Below the pieces are notes generated by a model. It searched no databases. It saw nothing but the letters and a program-made list of their open reading frames with translations, and was not told the origin of the DNA. Positions 1 to 6,878 of a stretch of DNA of 64,000 nt are shown piece by piece. The DNA is taken from NCBI GenBank assembly GCA_023622465.1, contig JAMNZE010000011.1, forward strand, positions 1 to 64,000, read 5' to 3'. Positions within the stretch are counted from its first letter, which is position 1. Each line of letters starts with the position of its first letter. The stretch is from UBA5500 sp023622465. Its GTDB lineage: Bacteria; Bacillota; UBA994; UBA5500. A program made the translations under genes and the position numbers.

Positions 1-1
1 C

Positions 2-1255
2 GCCGACCGGGTGGGTGAAGACACCACCTTCGGTAGGATCATAGAACTGGTAGAGGAAGCGCAAGACTCCAAATCGGAAGCGGAACGTTTCATCGATCGT
101 TTCTCAAAATACTATACACCAGCCGTTCTGGTGCTTGGCATTGTCGTTTGGCTATTCACACGGAACCTGGAACTGGCCATTACGATCCTCGTCCTTGGGT
201 GCCCCGGAGCCTTGGTTATCGGCGTCCCTGTTTCTAACGTTGCCGGCATCGGCAATGGGGCCCGTCATGGCATTCTACTCAAAGGCAGCGAGGTAATCAA
301 TGATTTTAGTAGATTGGATACCATGGTGTTCGATAAAACCGGAACACTCACTGTTGGAAATCCAGCGGTTGCGGAACGAGAATTCTACGGCGATAATATA
401 GATGAAGCTCTAGGCTACCTAGCTAGCGTGGAGCGCGAATCGGATCACCCCCTAGCTAAAGCCGTATTAGCCGATATCGGTGAAACCACGTTCTCACCCG
501 TTGAGGAGACAGAGGTTACTAAAGGCGGCGGCATTGTGGCTACCGTCAATGGACACCGCGTCGCCGTAGGTAATGTGGCCTTAATGGAAAGAGAAGGCAT
601 TACACTAAGTGAAAAAGCCAAAGCCGATGTGGTTCGTTTTGAAGAGAACGGTAACTCGCTGGTATTAACCGCTGTTGATGGAGAACTAAAGGTATTAATG
701 GGTGTTCGGGACCAGCTACGCCCGGGTGTTAAGGAAGACCTGCAAAGGCTAAAAAGATTAGGGGTAAAGAACCTGATTATGCTTTCCGGCGATAACCAGG
801 GTACCGTCGACGTGGTTAGTCGGGAACTGGGCTTAACCGAGGCCCACGGAAACATGTTGCCCGAAGATAAGGCCGCCTATATCAAGCGGTTAATTGAAGA
901 AGAGGGTCAGATAGTTGCTTTCGTTGGTGACGGCGTTAATGATAGTCCTTCCCTAGCATTAGCCCACATTGGTATCGCCATGGGCAGTGGTACCGACGTG
1001 GCCATTGAGACTTCAGATGTGGTCTTAATGAACTCCGACTTTGGTCGTTTACCCCACGCTCTGGGACTGACCATAGCCATTTCGCGCAATATGAGACAAA
1101 ACATCGCTATCGCGGTAGGAACGGTGCTAGTATTGCTAGCCGGCGTATTGTTCAGTGACTTGGTGAACATGACCATCGGCATGTTGGTGCACGAAGCCAG
1201 TATCTTGGCGGTGATCTTAAACGGTATGAGACTGCTGCGCTATAAATTAAGATAG
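2..1255 (+). CDS. P1B-type heavy-metal ATPase, C-terminal part (5' end outside window)
   Basis: The reading frame is open from base 2, so the gene begins upstream of the window; 417 residues are visible. The protein pumps a transition-metal ion across the cytoplasmic membrane using ATP. Visible are part of the actuator domain, the TM6 motif CPG (in GCPGALVIG), the phosphorylation site DKTGTLT, the HP motif (ESDHPLAKA) that marks P1B pumps, the hinge motif GDGVNDSPSLA and two final membrane helices ending HEAS...LNGMRLL. TM6 normally carries CPC, CPH or SPC in this family, so CPG is unusual, and the last helix lacks the textbook copper or zinc residues, so the metal is uncertain. A 75-residue HMA protein follows 24 bases downstream and probably shares the transcript. 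Confidence 0.9.
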   Translation, partial: ADRVGEDTTFGRIIELVEEAQDSKSEAERFIDRFSKYYTPAVLVLGIVVWLFTRNLELAITILVLGCPGALVIGVPVSNVAGIGNGARHGILLKGSEVINDFSRLDTMVFDKTGTLTVGNPAVAEREFYGDNIDEALGYLASVERESDHPLAKAVLADIGETTFSPVEETEVTKGGGIVATVNGHRVAVGNVALMEREGITLSEKAKADVVRFEENGNSLVLTAVDGELKVLMGVRDQLRPGVKEDLQRLKRLGVKNLIMLSGDNQGTVDVVSRELGLTEAHGNMLPEDKAAYIKRLIEEEGQIVAFVGDGVNDSPSLALAHIGIAMGSGTDVAIETSDVVLMNSDFGRLPHALGLTIAISRNMRQNIAIAVGTVLVLLAGVLFSDLVNMTIGMLVHEASILAVILNGMRLLRYKLR

Positions 1256-1279
1256 CAATTCAAAAAGGAGAGATAAGAA

Positions 1280-1507
1280 ATGAAAAAAGCTACACTTCAG
1301 TTAGAAAGTCTAGCCTGCCCTTCCTGTATGCAGAAGATCGAGAACGCCGTCAAATCCTTTGACGGTGTAGAGAAAGACAGTGTGAAGATACTGTTCAACT
1401 CCAGTAAAGTTAAATTCAACTTTGACTCGGAAAAACTATCGGTGGAAGATGTGGAGAAAGCCATCACTGCCCTCGGCTATGAGGTTGAAAAGTCCCAGGT
1501 CCGATAA
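1280..1507 (+). CDS. Small HMA-domain metallochaperone-like protein
   Basis: This 75-residue protein has the size and pattern of CopZ/heavy-metal-associated domains: a beta strand, a metal site near residues 13-16 (LACPSC), and the later GVEKDSV and GYEVEK strands. The usual site is MxCxxC; here the methionine position is leucine, giving LACPSC, so both cysteines are kept. It presumably binds the ion handled by the upstream P1B ATPase and may deliver it to or take it from that pump. An AAGGAGAG ribosome binding site lies about 10 bases before the ATG. A terminator hairpin follows directly, so it closes the operon. Confidence 0.85.
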   Translation: MKKATLQLESLACPSCMQKIENAVKSFDGVEKDSVKILFNSSKVKFNFDSEKLSVEDVEKAITALGYEVEKSQVR

Positions 1508-1514
1508 AACACAA

Positions 1515-1547
1515 AACGATCTCCGGCTTAAGCCGGGGATCGTTTTT
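1515..1547 (+). terminator. Intrinsic terminator after the HMA gene
   Basis: AACGATCTCCGGC pairs with GCCGGGGATCGTT across a TTAA loop (one G-T wobble), followed by a T run. It ends the metal-pump operon just before the convergent regulator gene. Confidence 0.9.
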
Positions 1548-1556
1548 CTTATACAA

Positions 1557-2246
1557 CTAATCCTGAAGGCTGATCTCTACTAGCCCTTCCCTATCTCTAA
1601 CAATTATTCGGCGGTGGCCCCGCAGCCCGATTAGCCCCCTGTCCTGCAATGCGGTTAGCTGACGACTGAAGGTCTCTTGGGTCATCCCCAGTTGAGAGGC
1701 CAAGTCCCCCTTGGTCATGGGTAACAATATCTCATCTTTACCCTCCGAGAGCTCCAACAAAGCCTCCGCTACCCGCTTAGTGGTAGAACTCAAGCTGATG
1801 GCTTCAATGAGGCTTTCCGCTTTTTCCAGTCTACGAGATAGCTCATCCATCACCTTAAACGCAATGGGGGGATACTTGGCCATAAGTGCCTTAAGACGAT
1901 CACCTTGTAAAACGCACATGGTGGTTGCTTCCAGTGCTTGGGCGTTATCAGTAAGGGGTAAGGAGGAAAAGAGAGACAGTTCTCCGATAAACTCCCCTGG
2001 CCCCACCAACCGCAGCACCTGTTCTTTTCCGTTAGCATTTAAGCGAAAGAGCTTCACAAGCCCGGTGTAAACTACAAAGAGCGTTCCACTCAAATCTCCT
2101 GCCCGGTAAACAATTTCGCCCTTTGCGTAGCTGCGCGAAGATGCGATCTCTGCAATCTCTAGCCGTTCTTCCCGGCTAAGACTAGTAAAGATGGGCACCT
2201 GGTCAATACAGCTGGTATGGCTCGCACAGCTGTGATTACATCTCAT
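1557..2246 (-). CDS. Crp/Fnr-family transcriptional regulator
   Basis: A cyclic-nucleotide-binding-type beta-roll fills about residues 20-130 (with GEIVYRAGD and GEFIGELSLF), followed by the dimer helix and a C-terminal Crp-type helix-turn-helix (TKGDLASQLGMTQETFSRQLTALQ). The N terminus has three cysteines close together (MRCNHSCASHTSC), reminiscent of the Fe-S cluster region of Fnr, so oxygen or redox sensing is plausible but not shown. The ATG at 2246 is preferred because a GGGGGG stretch lies about 9 bases before it; an ATG at 2261 is possible and adds five residues. It is convergent with the metal-pump operon, so regulation of that operon is only a guess. Confidence 0.85.
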   Translation of the reverse strand: MRCNHSCASHTSCIDQVPIFTSLSREERLEIAEIASSRSYAKGEIVYRAGDLSGTLFVVYTGLVKLFRLNANGKEQVLRLVGPGEFIGELSLFSSLPLTDNAQALEATTMCVLQGDRLKALMAKYPPIAFKVMDELSRRLEKAESLIEAISLSSTTKRVAEALLELSEGKDEILLPMTKGDLASQLGMTQETFSRQLTALQDRGLIGLRGHRRIIVRDREGLVEISLQD

Positions 2247-2319
2247 CCTTATTCCCCCCATACCTGCAATACTTAACGCGTTGATTAGATATTCTCGTGG
2301 CTACTCTAATATCCTTGTT

Positions 2320-2353
2320 TTTTAAAACAACAAGGAAGGCAAAGCAGCCTTCC
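2320..2353 (-). terminator. Probable terminator downstream of the AspT-like transporter gene
   Basis: Read on the minus strand, GGAAGGC and GCCTTCC form a 7-bp stem with a 6-base loop followed by TTGTTGTTTT. An adjoining palindrome (CCTTGTT/AACAAGG, 2313-2335) overlaps it. It lies about 90 bases past the transporter stop codon. Confidence 0.6.
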
Positions 2354-2441
2354 CCTCCGTCCTAAGACTGTTAGCTGAATAGTCTCAGGCACGGCAATCG
2401 CCTTTATGGGCGGCTCGCCCACACTGCAACAGAATACATTA

Positions 2442-3683
2442 TTATAATGGCAGTTTACTCAACAGTAACACCCATATGACTTTACATAGTAACCCAATAG
2501 GGTAGGTGGCACCGTAGCCGCCAGCCGCCTCATTGCAGCCGGTGGCGTCAATAGCTGCCCCCAGGCCGGGAGTCGAAGTCATAGCACCGCAAATAGCCCC
2601 TGAGAGCAAAACCCAATTCAGCCCTAGCACGTAACGACCAAAGAGGAAGCCGACCAAGATAGACGCGGCGGTGGCCCCCATGCCTACTATGACTAACAGA
2701 GCGTTGGGCCCGGTCATGGCTGCCACCGCTTGATGTCCATAATTAAGGCCCACATAGGCCAGAAAAAAATATAGGGCCAGCTGCTTAACCACGTTTAAGG
2801 CGTCTTTATCTATATGAAAAACGATCGGCCCTAGACGCCCCCTACTTCCCAACAGCAGGGCGGTAACCAGAACACCACCCGTAGTGCCTAAGCTTATATG
2901 GCCTATATCGCCCAGAGGCAGGGTCAAATGCCCCACCAGCAGACCCAACAAGCAGATAGTCGCAATGCCCAACATGTCTAGCCCCTTTTTGGGCGGTAGA
3001 TTTACCGCGTCTTTTTCCCCCAGCTGTTCTGTTAGCTGACTGGCCTCCTGCTTTACGTCTAAGCCAAATAGTCTTGGTAACAGTTGGATACCGGTGATAA
3101 CGGTAATCACACTAAAGGGATAGGCTACCGCATAGCCCATTCCCACGCTGGCTTGGGCCGCCTGGGCCGTGGGGGACAAAGGATTGGCAAACTGTTTGGC
3201 AGCCGTCTCCAGGGCTACCCCTAGCCCGGGCGAACTGGTAAGAGCGCCGGTGTAAACGCCGGTAATTGCCATTGGATCCAAATCATTGATCAGCTGAAAA
3301 AGCAAATAGGCGGTGCCAGCGCCCGCCGAGGTAATGACAACTGCTAAAATGAGAAATTTTATCCCATTGCCTCGAAATACTTTGGCCACATCTCTTGCTG
3401 CCAATAGACCCACCGAGGCCACAAACAGCAAAAGCAGAAAATCAAAGTAAGCTTTATCAATCAGGCCATACTGCATTATCCGCTCTACGTAGGCCGGAAC
3501 TTTCTCAACGGCATCCAGGTAAGGATTTATAAAGCTACTATAGACAAGCCAACTCAACCCCATACCGGCAAAAAGGGTACCCGATAAGCCTAGTTTAAAC
3601 TTGCCAAAGTTAAGCTTGCCTAGGTAATATCCTAAGAAGATGCTCAAACATAATAAAAAAAGAGGATTAGTGAGCAATTCCAT
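2442..3683 (-). CDS. AspT/YidE/YbjL-type (aspartate-alanine exchanger family) membrane transporter
   Basis: About ten hydrophobic segments are arranged as two repeated halves. Each half has the family signature: GALTSSPGLGVALE in the first and GAMTSTPGLGAAID in the second. This duplication is diagnostic of the aspartate:alanine exchanger family. The long TrkA-C/RCK domains that sit between the halves in AspT are missing; only a short charged loop of about 30 residues is present, so the substrate cannot be inferred. The start at 3683 (MELLTNP) has GGGAG about 10 bases upstream. The open frame runs to 3872 but would then overlap the upstream gene, so the shorter 413-residue form is chosen. Confidence 0.85.
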   Translation of the reverse strand: MELLTNPLFLLCLSIFLGYYLGKLNFGKFKLGLSGTLFAGMGLSWLVYSSFINPYLDAVEKVPAYVERIMQYGLIDKAYFDFLLLLFVASVGLLAARDVAKVFRGNGIKFLILAVVITSAGAGTAYLLFQLINDLDPMAITGVYTGALTSSPGLGVALETAAKQFANPLSPTAQAAQASVGMGYAVAYPFSVITVITGIQLLPRLFGLDVKQEASQLTEQLGEKDAVNLPPKKGLDMLGIATICLLGLLVGHLTLPLGDIGHISLGTTGGVLVTALLLGSRGRLGPIVFHIDKDALNVVKQLALYFFLAYVGLNYGHQAVAAMTGPNALLVIVGMGATAASILVGFLFGRYVLGLNWVLLSGAICGAMTSTPGLGAAIDATGCNEAAGGYGATYPIGLLCKVIWVLLLSKLPL

Positions 3684-3780
3684 CTGTATCTCATCTCCCG
3701 TAATATGCTCCGCTCTCCTCTTGTAAGTATATCTGATTTTCCAGGTCGTAGTGGGTAAATGATAGTCTCTTAACAAATCG

Positions 3781-4350
3781 TTACTTAAATTCGCTAAAAA
3801 ATCCGGCTGTAACCTGCCAGGTATGATGATTAATGACTGACAAATCGGGGCTACGAATGGATAACCATTCATTTCTCCCTAAGCGGCGACCGAAAAGATG
3901 GCTATAAAAAGGGATTAGAATACGGGCGTGGGAAACGATAGCGAAATTGCGATCGGTATTTTCACGAGCTAATCTTTGCACACAACGCACAATCCGCTCT
4001 TGGGCCGCGTCATAGGGCTCCAGCAGCTGGTGGCTAACCTTCCCTTCCAAATGGTCACCCACTATGTCTACTAAATGGTCCGGCTCCAGGCCGGCACTTG
4101 TTAGCCACATATCCCTTAGATCATCTACCAGATAGAGGGACAACTGCCATCTTTTGGCAATTATTTCCGCTGTTTGTACTGCTCTTAGCTCGGGACTGGA
4201 GTAGATTGCTGCCACAGAATTCCAGAAGCTAGCTTCAGCCACTGGCGTTGTTAACAAAACTCCTTCCCGCGACAATGGCAATAGCGATGAGGGCAAAGCC
4301 GGGGCCTCCAGCCCTTTCGAGTGGTGCACTACATAAAGCTTGTTATCCAT
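3781..4350 (-). CDS. Histidine-phosphatase superfamily-like protein with altered RHG motif
   Basis: The 189-residue protein has the layout of the phosphoglycerate-mutase/histidine phosphatase fold: an N-terminal strand and phosphate loop (YVVHHSKG), the helix SSPELRAVQTAEII, and a late SHARIL strand with the second histidine. In active members the first motif is RHG; here it reads HHS, so the first conserved arginine is replaced by histidine while the putative nucleophilic histidine is kept. It may be inactive or have altered specificity. GGAGG is seven bases before the ATG. It is about 100 bases upstream of the transporter gene on the same strand and could be cotranscribed. Confidence 0.7.
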   Translation of the reverse strand: MDNKLYVVHHSKGLEAPALPSSLLPLSREGVLLTTPVAEASFWNSVAAIYSSPELRAVQTAEIIAKRWQLSLYLVDDLRDMWLTSAGLEPDHLVDIVGDHLEGKVSHQLLEPYDAAQERIVRCVQRLARENTDRNFAIVSHARILIPFYSHLFGRRLGRNEWLSIRSPDLSVINHHTWQVTAGFFSEFK

Positions 4351-4463
4351 TTCGAATCCTCCGGTGCATGATTTACCAAGGGCCGTGGGGATTAAAGACT
4401 ACCAAACGTAACAAGAGCCCCTGAGACTTCTACTCTAGAAATTATCCGTATCTGTGATAGCTT

Positions 4464-5180
4464 TTAAATCTCGCTCACCCGTTTAAAAGCTATACGTAAC
4501 ATGTTGTGCCAACCGGCCTTTACTGCATATTTGTTAGCGGCCAACTGCATCATTTCCTCTTCGCCTTTTCCTGCCCGTTTCCACTCCTGCACATCGGCTA
4601 CAAAGTTCTCTAAGAACTGTCGCTGGTCCAGCAATATTTCTTTCCCGCCTACCGGCCCATGCCCAGGTATCACCGTATCCACATCCCAGGTGCTCAACTC
4701 GGTTAAGGCCGCAATCCAAGTGGGGAAATCGGCTTGCCCCATCCAGGGTGCGCGCCCGTTAAAGACCAAATCGCCCACAAGCAATAGCCGCCTCTTCGGC
4801 AAATACATGACGGCCGAACCGGGGCTGTGGCCGCCGAAAAGTTGCAGCCGGACCTCCTCACCGCAAATGTGGAGTCGCAATTGCTGGCCAAAGTAGCAGT
4901 TGGGCAAACCTTTAGTCATACCTGCCTGTAACATAGCATCTCGGGCTGCCGTCGAGCTAATAATTTGACACCTAAACAAGGCGTTGCCACCCAAATGATC
5001 AAAATGTTCATGGGTATTAAACACGAACTGCAGTTGTCGATCGCCAATCTGGTTTAGAACTTGGCGGCCCTCCTCTTCGCTGGCTTGAGTATCCACTAAA
5101 ATAAGTCCCTGTTCGCCCACCTCAATCAGCGTGGAGTTGACTGTACCACTAGCACCACTATAAACCTTAAACCGCGCCAT
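4464..5180 (-). CDS. MBL-fold metallo-hydrolase
   Basis: A 238-residue metallo-beta-lactamase fold protein. The metal ligands are visible as THEHFDHLGG (HxHxDH), the later GHSPGS histidine, the GDLVFNG aspartate and the terminal PGHGPVGG histidine. The family hydrolyses esters, thioesters or other bonds using two zinc or iron ions; the substrate is not predictable. No signal peptide is seen, so it should act in the cytoplasm. AGGAGG lies seven bases before the ATG. The intervals on both sides are roughly 100 bases, so it may be transcribed alone. Confidence 0.85.
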   Translation of the reverse strand: MARFKVYSGASGTVNSTLIEVGEQGLILVDTQASEEEGRQVLNQIGDRQLQFVFNTHEHFDHLGGNALFRCQIISSTAARDAMLQAGMTKGLPNCYFGQQLRLHICGEEVRLQLFGGHSPGSAVMYLPKRRLLLVGDLVFNGRAPWMGQADFPTWIAALTELSTWDVDTVIPGHGPVGGKEILLDQRQFLENFVADVQEWKRAGKGEEEMMQLAANKYAVKAGWHNMLRIAFKRVSEI

Positions 5181-5246
5181 TATACCGCCTCCTTCCTAGC
5201 GCACTTTACTACTATTCCCTCATCACCCGCCCCTTTCCTGCCACTT

Positions 5247-5275
5247 CAAATAAAAAGCCGCCTCAGGCGGCTTTG
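5247..5275 (-). terminator. Intrinsic terminator after the cotF-like pair
   Basis: On the minus strand AAAGCCGCC-TGA-GGCGGCTTT forms a 9-bp stem followed by TTTTTATTT, immediately after the stop codon of the cotF-like gene. Confidence 0.9.
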
Positions 5276-5276
5276 G

Positions 5277-5552
5277 TTAACTATTCTTCTTTGAAGGCTC
5301 AAACTGCTGTAATGTTTGTTGTATTTTCTGGGGCGGAGCTGGCTCGGTCTGGTACCATCCTTTTTTTACTGCGGCATTAAACATGGCCGATTGCAGCTGG
5401 TGCTCTTCCATCAAAATATGTAACATATCACTGCGCAAACCATTATTACCAGCAGTCTCGTTACTGGCCACATTGTAAGTGTTGGTCAGCTCCTTTTGGC
5501 AAGCTAAAGCATCTTTAAGAATCAGCTCATCGGGTAAGCGGCTCTCAGGCAC
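5277..5552 (-). CDS. CotF-like spore coat protein
   Basis: This 91-residue protein matches the spore coat protein F type: a helical N-terminal part (LILKDALACQKELTNTYN) followed by a second helix (LRSDMLHILMEEHQLQSAMFNAAVKKGWY) of a ferritin-like helical pair. The short C-terminal tail is proline/glutamine-rich. It starts at GTG, which shares its first base with the TAG stop of the upstream gene, and AGGAGG lies seven bases before it, so translation is probably coupled. It is expected to be deposited in the spore coat and made late in sporulation in the mother cell. Confidence 0.8.
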   Translation of the reverse strand: MPESRLPDELILKDALACQKELTNTYNVASNETAGNNGLRSDMLHILMEEHQLQSAMFNAAVKKGWYQTEPAPPQKIQQTLQQFEPSKKNS

Positions 5553-5779
5553 TAAACTCCCTCCTTGCCTATTTCTTTAGCCTTCAGGTGCTTAAGCAGG
5601 GTATTATAATGCTCCTCATGTTTACGAGCACTGGCCTCACATAGGCGCTGCACTTCCGGGTCCGTCGCCTGCAGCGCATAGGAGCGCAGTTTAGCAATGG
5701 CCAATTGTTCATGGGCCAGCTGATCTTCAATCATGGCCAGCTCTTTGGTAGTTAGTTCTGGGCGGCCAAGCTCTGGCAT
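5552..5779 (-). CDS. Small spore-coat-associated helical protein (CotF partner)
   Basis: A 75-residue, charged, two-helix protein (LTTKELAMIEDQLAHEQLAIAKLRSYA...ARKHEEHYNTLLKHLKA). The EDQLxxEQ and KHEEHYN segments resemble half of a ferritin-like bundle, as in short proteins commonly found beside cotF genes. It is translationally coupled to the downstream cotF-like gene, sharing one base at the stop/start junction. A strong AGGAGGG site precedes its ATG. A coat or spore-envelope role is inferred from the partner, not shown by a motif. Confidence 0.7.
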   Translation of the reverse strand: MPELGRPELTTKELAMIEDQLAHEQLAIAKLRSYALQATDPEVQRLCEASARKHEEHYNTLLKHLKAKEIGKEGV

Positions 5780-5852
5780 TGTTTTCCCTCCTTGTTGAAG
5801 CTCTTGCAGGCTTATTGTATCCAGGAGGAGGAACCTTTAGCCACAGACCGCT

Positions 5853-6617
5853 CTAGCTATTGAACTGATACAATAGGCGTAAACCGTATAAAGTTAAATG
5901 GGGCTCAATCAGGTCTAGTTGATTACTTAAAGACGTAAACATGTGGGCATCCTGGCCAGTGGCAATTACTTTTGCCGGTCCAATCTCCTTCTTAATGCGC
6001 TGCAATATGCCATTTAGCAAATCCACATGGCCATAAAGAAGGCCAGCCTGTAAAGCCTGGGTAGTGGTCCGACCGATAACTTGCCCAGGAGCGGTGAAAT
6101 CCACCCGTGGAATGCGGGACGCTTTGTTGACTAAGGCTTCCGAAGCTATACGAATACCCGGTGTTAACACGCCGCCTAAATATTCGCCCTTAGCCGAGAC
6201 CACGTCGAAGACGGTGGCTGTGCCAAAATCAACCACAATTGTTGGCCCTTTACCATAAAGAAAATGGGCAGCAACCGAATTGGCAATGCGGTCGCCGCTC
6301 AGATCGGTCGGTTGCTCAAAGCGGATGGGCAAGCGAGTCTTGATTCCCGGACCTACCAGGAGTGGAGCCGGCAAACTACAGGATCTAATGGCGGCCTCAA
6401 TAGTTGTCTGTAGAGTGGGCGAAGCGGTAGCGATGATAACAGCGTTAATATCCACCGGTCTGAAGCCTTTGCGCTCCATAGCCTGCTCCATTAACATTGC
6501 ATATTCATCGGCAGTACGGTGCAAATCGCTGGCCAAACGCCAAGTAGCCTCCAGTTTTTCGCTCTTAAAAATTCCGAAAACTATTTGGGTGTTACCAATG
6601 TCGATAGTCAATAACAT
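5853..6617 (-). CDS. coaX: Type III pantothenate kinase
   Basis: CoaX phosphorylates pantothenate, the first step of coenzyme A synthesis. The family motifs are clear: DIGNTQIVFG at the N terminus (phosphate loop), TDLSGDRIANSVAAHFLYG in the middle and VVDFGTATVFD, then YLGGVLTPGIRIASEAL. Its 254 residues match the usual length. The ATG at 6617 (MLLTIDIGNT) is chosen because GGAGTGAAGGG is just upstream; an in-frame ATG seven codons earlier lacks a better site. It is divergent from the tRNA-Trp promoter, with only about 35 bases between them. Confidence 0.95.
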   Translation of the reverse strand: MLLTIDIGNTQIVFGIFKSEKLEATWRLASDLHRTADEYAMLMEQAMERKGFRPVDINAVIIATASPTLQTTIEAAIRSCSLPAPLLVGPGIKTRLPIRFEQPTDLSGDRIANSVAAHFLYGKGPTIVVDFGTATVFDVVSAKGEYLGGVLTPGIRIASEALVNKASRIPRVDFTAPGQVIGRTTTQALQAGLLYGHVDLLNGILQRIKKEIGPAKVIATGQDAHMFTSLSNQLDLIEPHLTLYGLRLLYQFNS

Positions 6618-6653
6618 GCCCTTCACTCCTATACACACGTTCTATTAAACATC

Positions 6654-6682
6654 TTGACGACTGCTCTACACTGTACTATAAT
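6654..6682 (+). promoter_or_regulatory. Sigma-A promoter of tRNA-Trp
   Basis: TTGACG and TATAAT are separated by 17 bases, 15 bases before the tRNA-Trp gene. The same -35 hexamer, -10 hexamer and spacing precede the tRNA cluster near 25.5 kb. Confidence 0.9.
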
Positions 6683-6696
6683 AATCAATGTGACAC

Positions 6697-6772
6697 AGGG
6701 GTGTAGCTCAATTGGTAGAGTAGCGGTCTCCAAAACCGTCGGTTGCGGGTTCGAGTCCTGCCACCCCTGCCA
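6697..6772 (+). tRNA. tRNA-Trp (CCA anticodon)
   Basis: A complete cloverleaf is visible: acceptor stem AGGGGTG/CACCCCT, D-loop AGCTCAATTGGTAGAG, anticodon loop with CCA, T-loop GGGTTCGAGTCC and an encoded 3' CCA. Confidence 0.97.
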
Positions 6773-6783
6773 TGATAGCAAAT

Positions 6784-6820
6784 ACAACGAGAGTCTTAGC
6801 GACTCTCGTTGTTTGTTTTT
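6784..6820 (+). terminator. Intrinsic terminator after tRNA-Trp
   Basis: ACAACGAGAGTC pairs with GACTCTCGTTGT around a TTAGC loop, followed by TTGTTTTTG. It separates the tRNA from mgtE; mgtE transcription then depends on readthrough or on a promoter I could not identify in the 60 bases left. Confidence 0.93.
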
Positions 6821-6878
6821 GTTATGGATGCGCCCAATTGGTAACTCTATAGGTAGATCAAGAAAGTGGGCTGAATCG

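Noticed and set aside
445..855. Large antisense frames inside metal ATPase and other GC-rich genes
   Set aside because: They follow the codon pattern of the opposite strand, have no ribosome sites and contain low-complexity serine/proline sequence, so they are shadows.
3684..3872. Extended N terminus of the AspT-like transporter
   Set aside because: It would overlap the phosphatase gene, has no good ribosome site, and gives a non-membrane leader not found in the family.
6618..6878. Magnesium riboswitch (M-box or ykoK) before mgtE
   Set aside because: Only the tRNA-Trp gene and its terminator occupy the space; the conserved riboswitch core was not seen.
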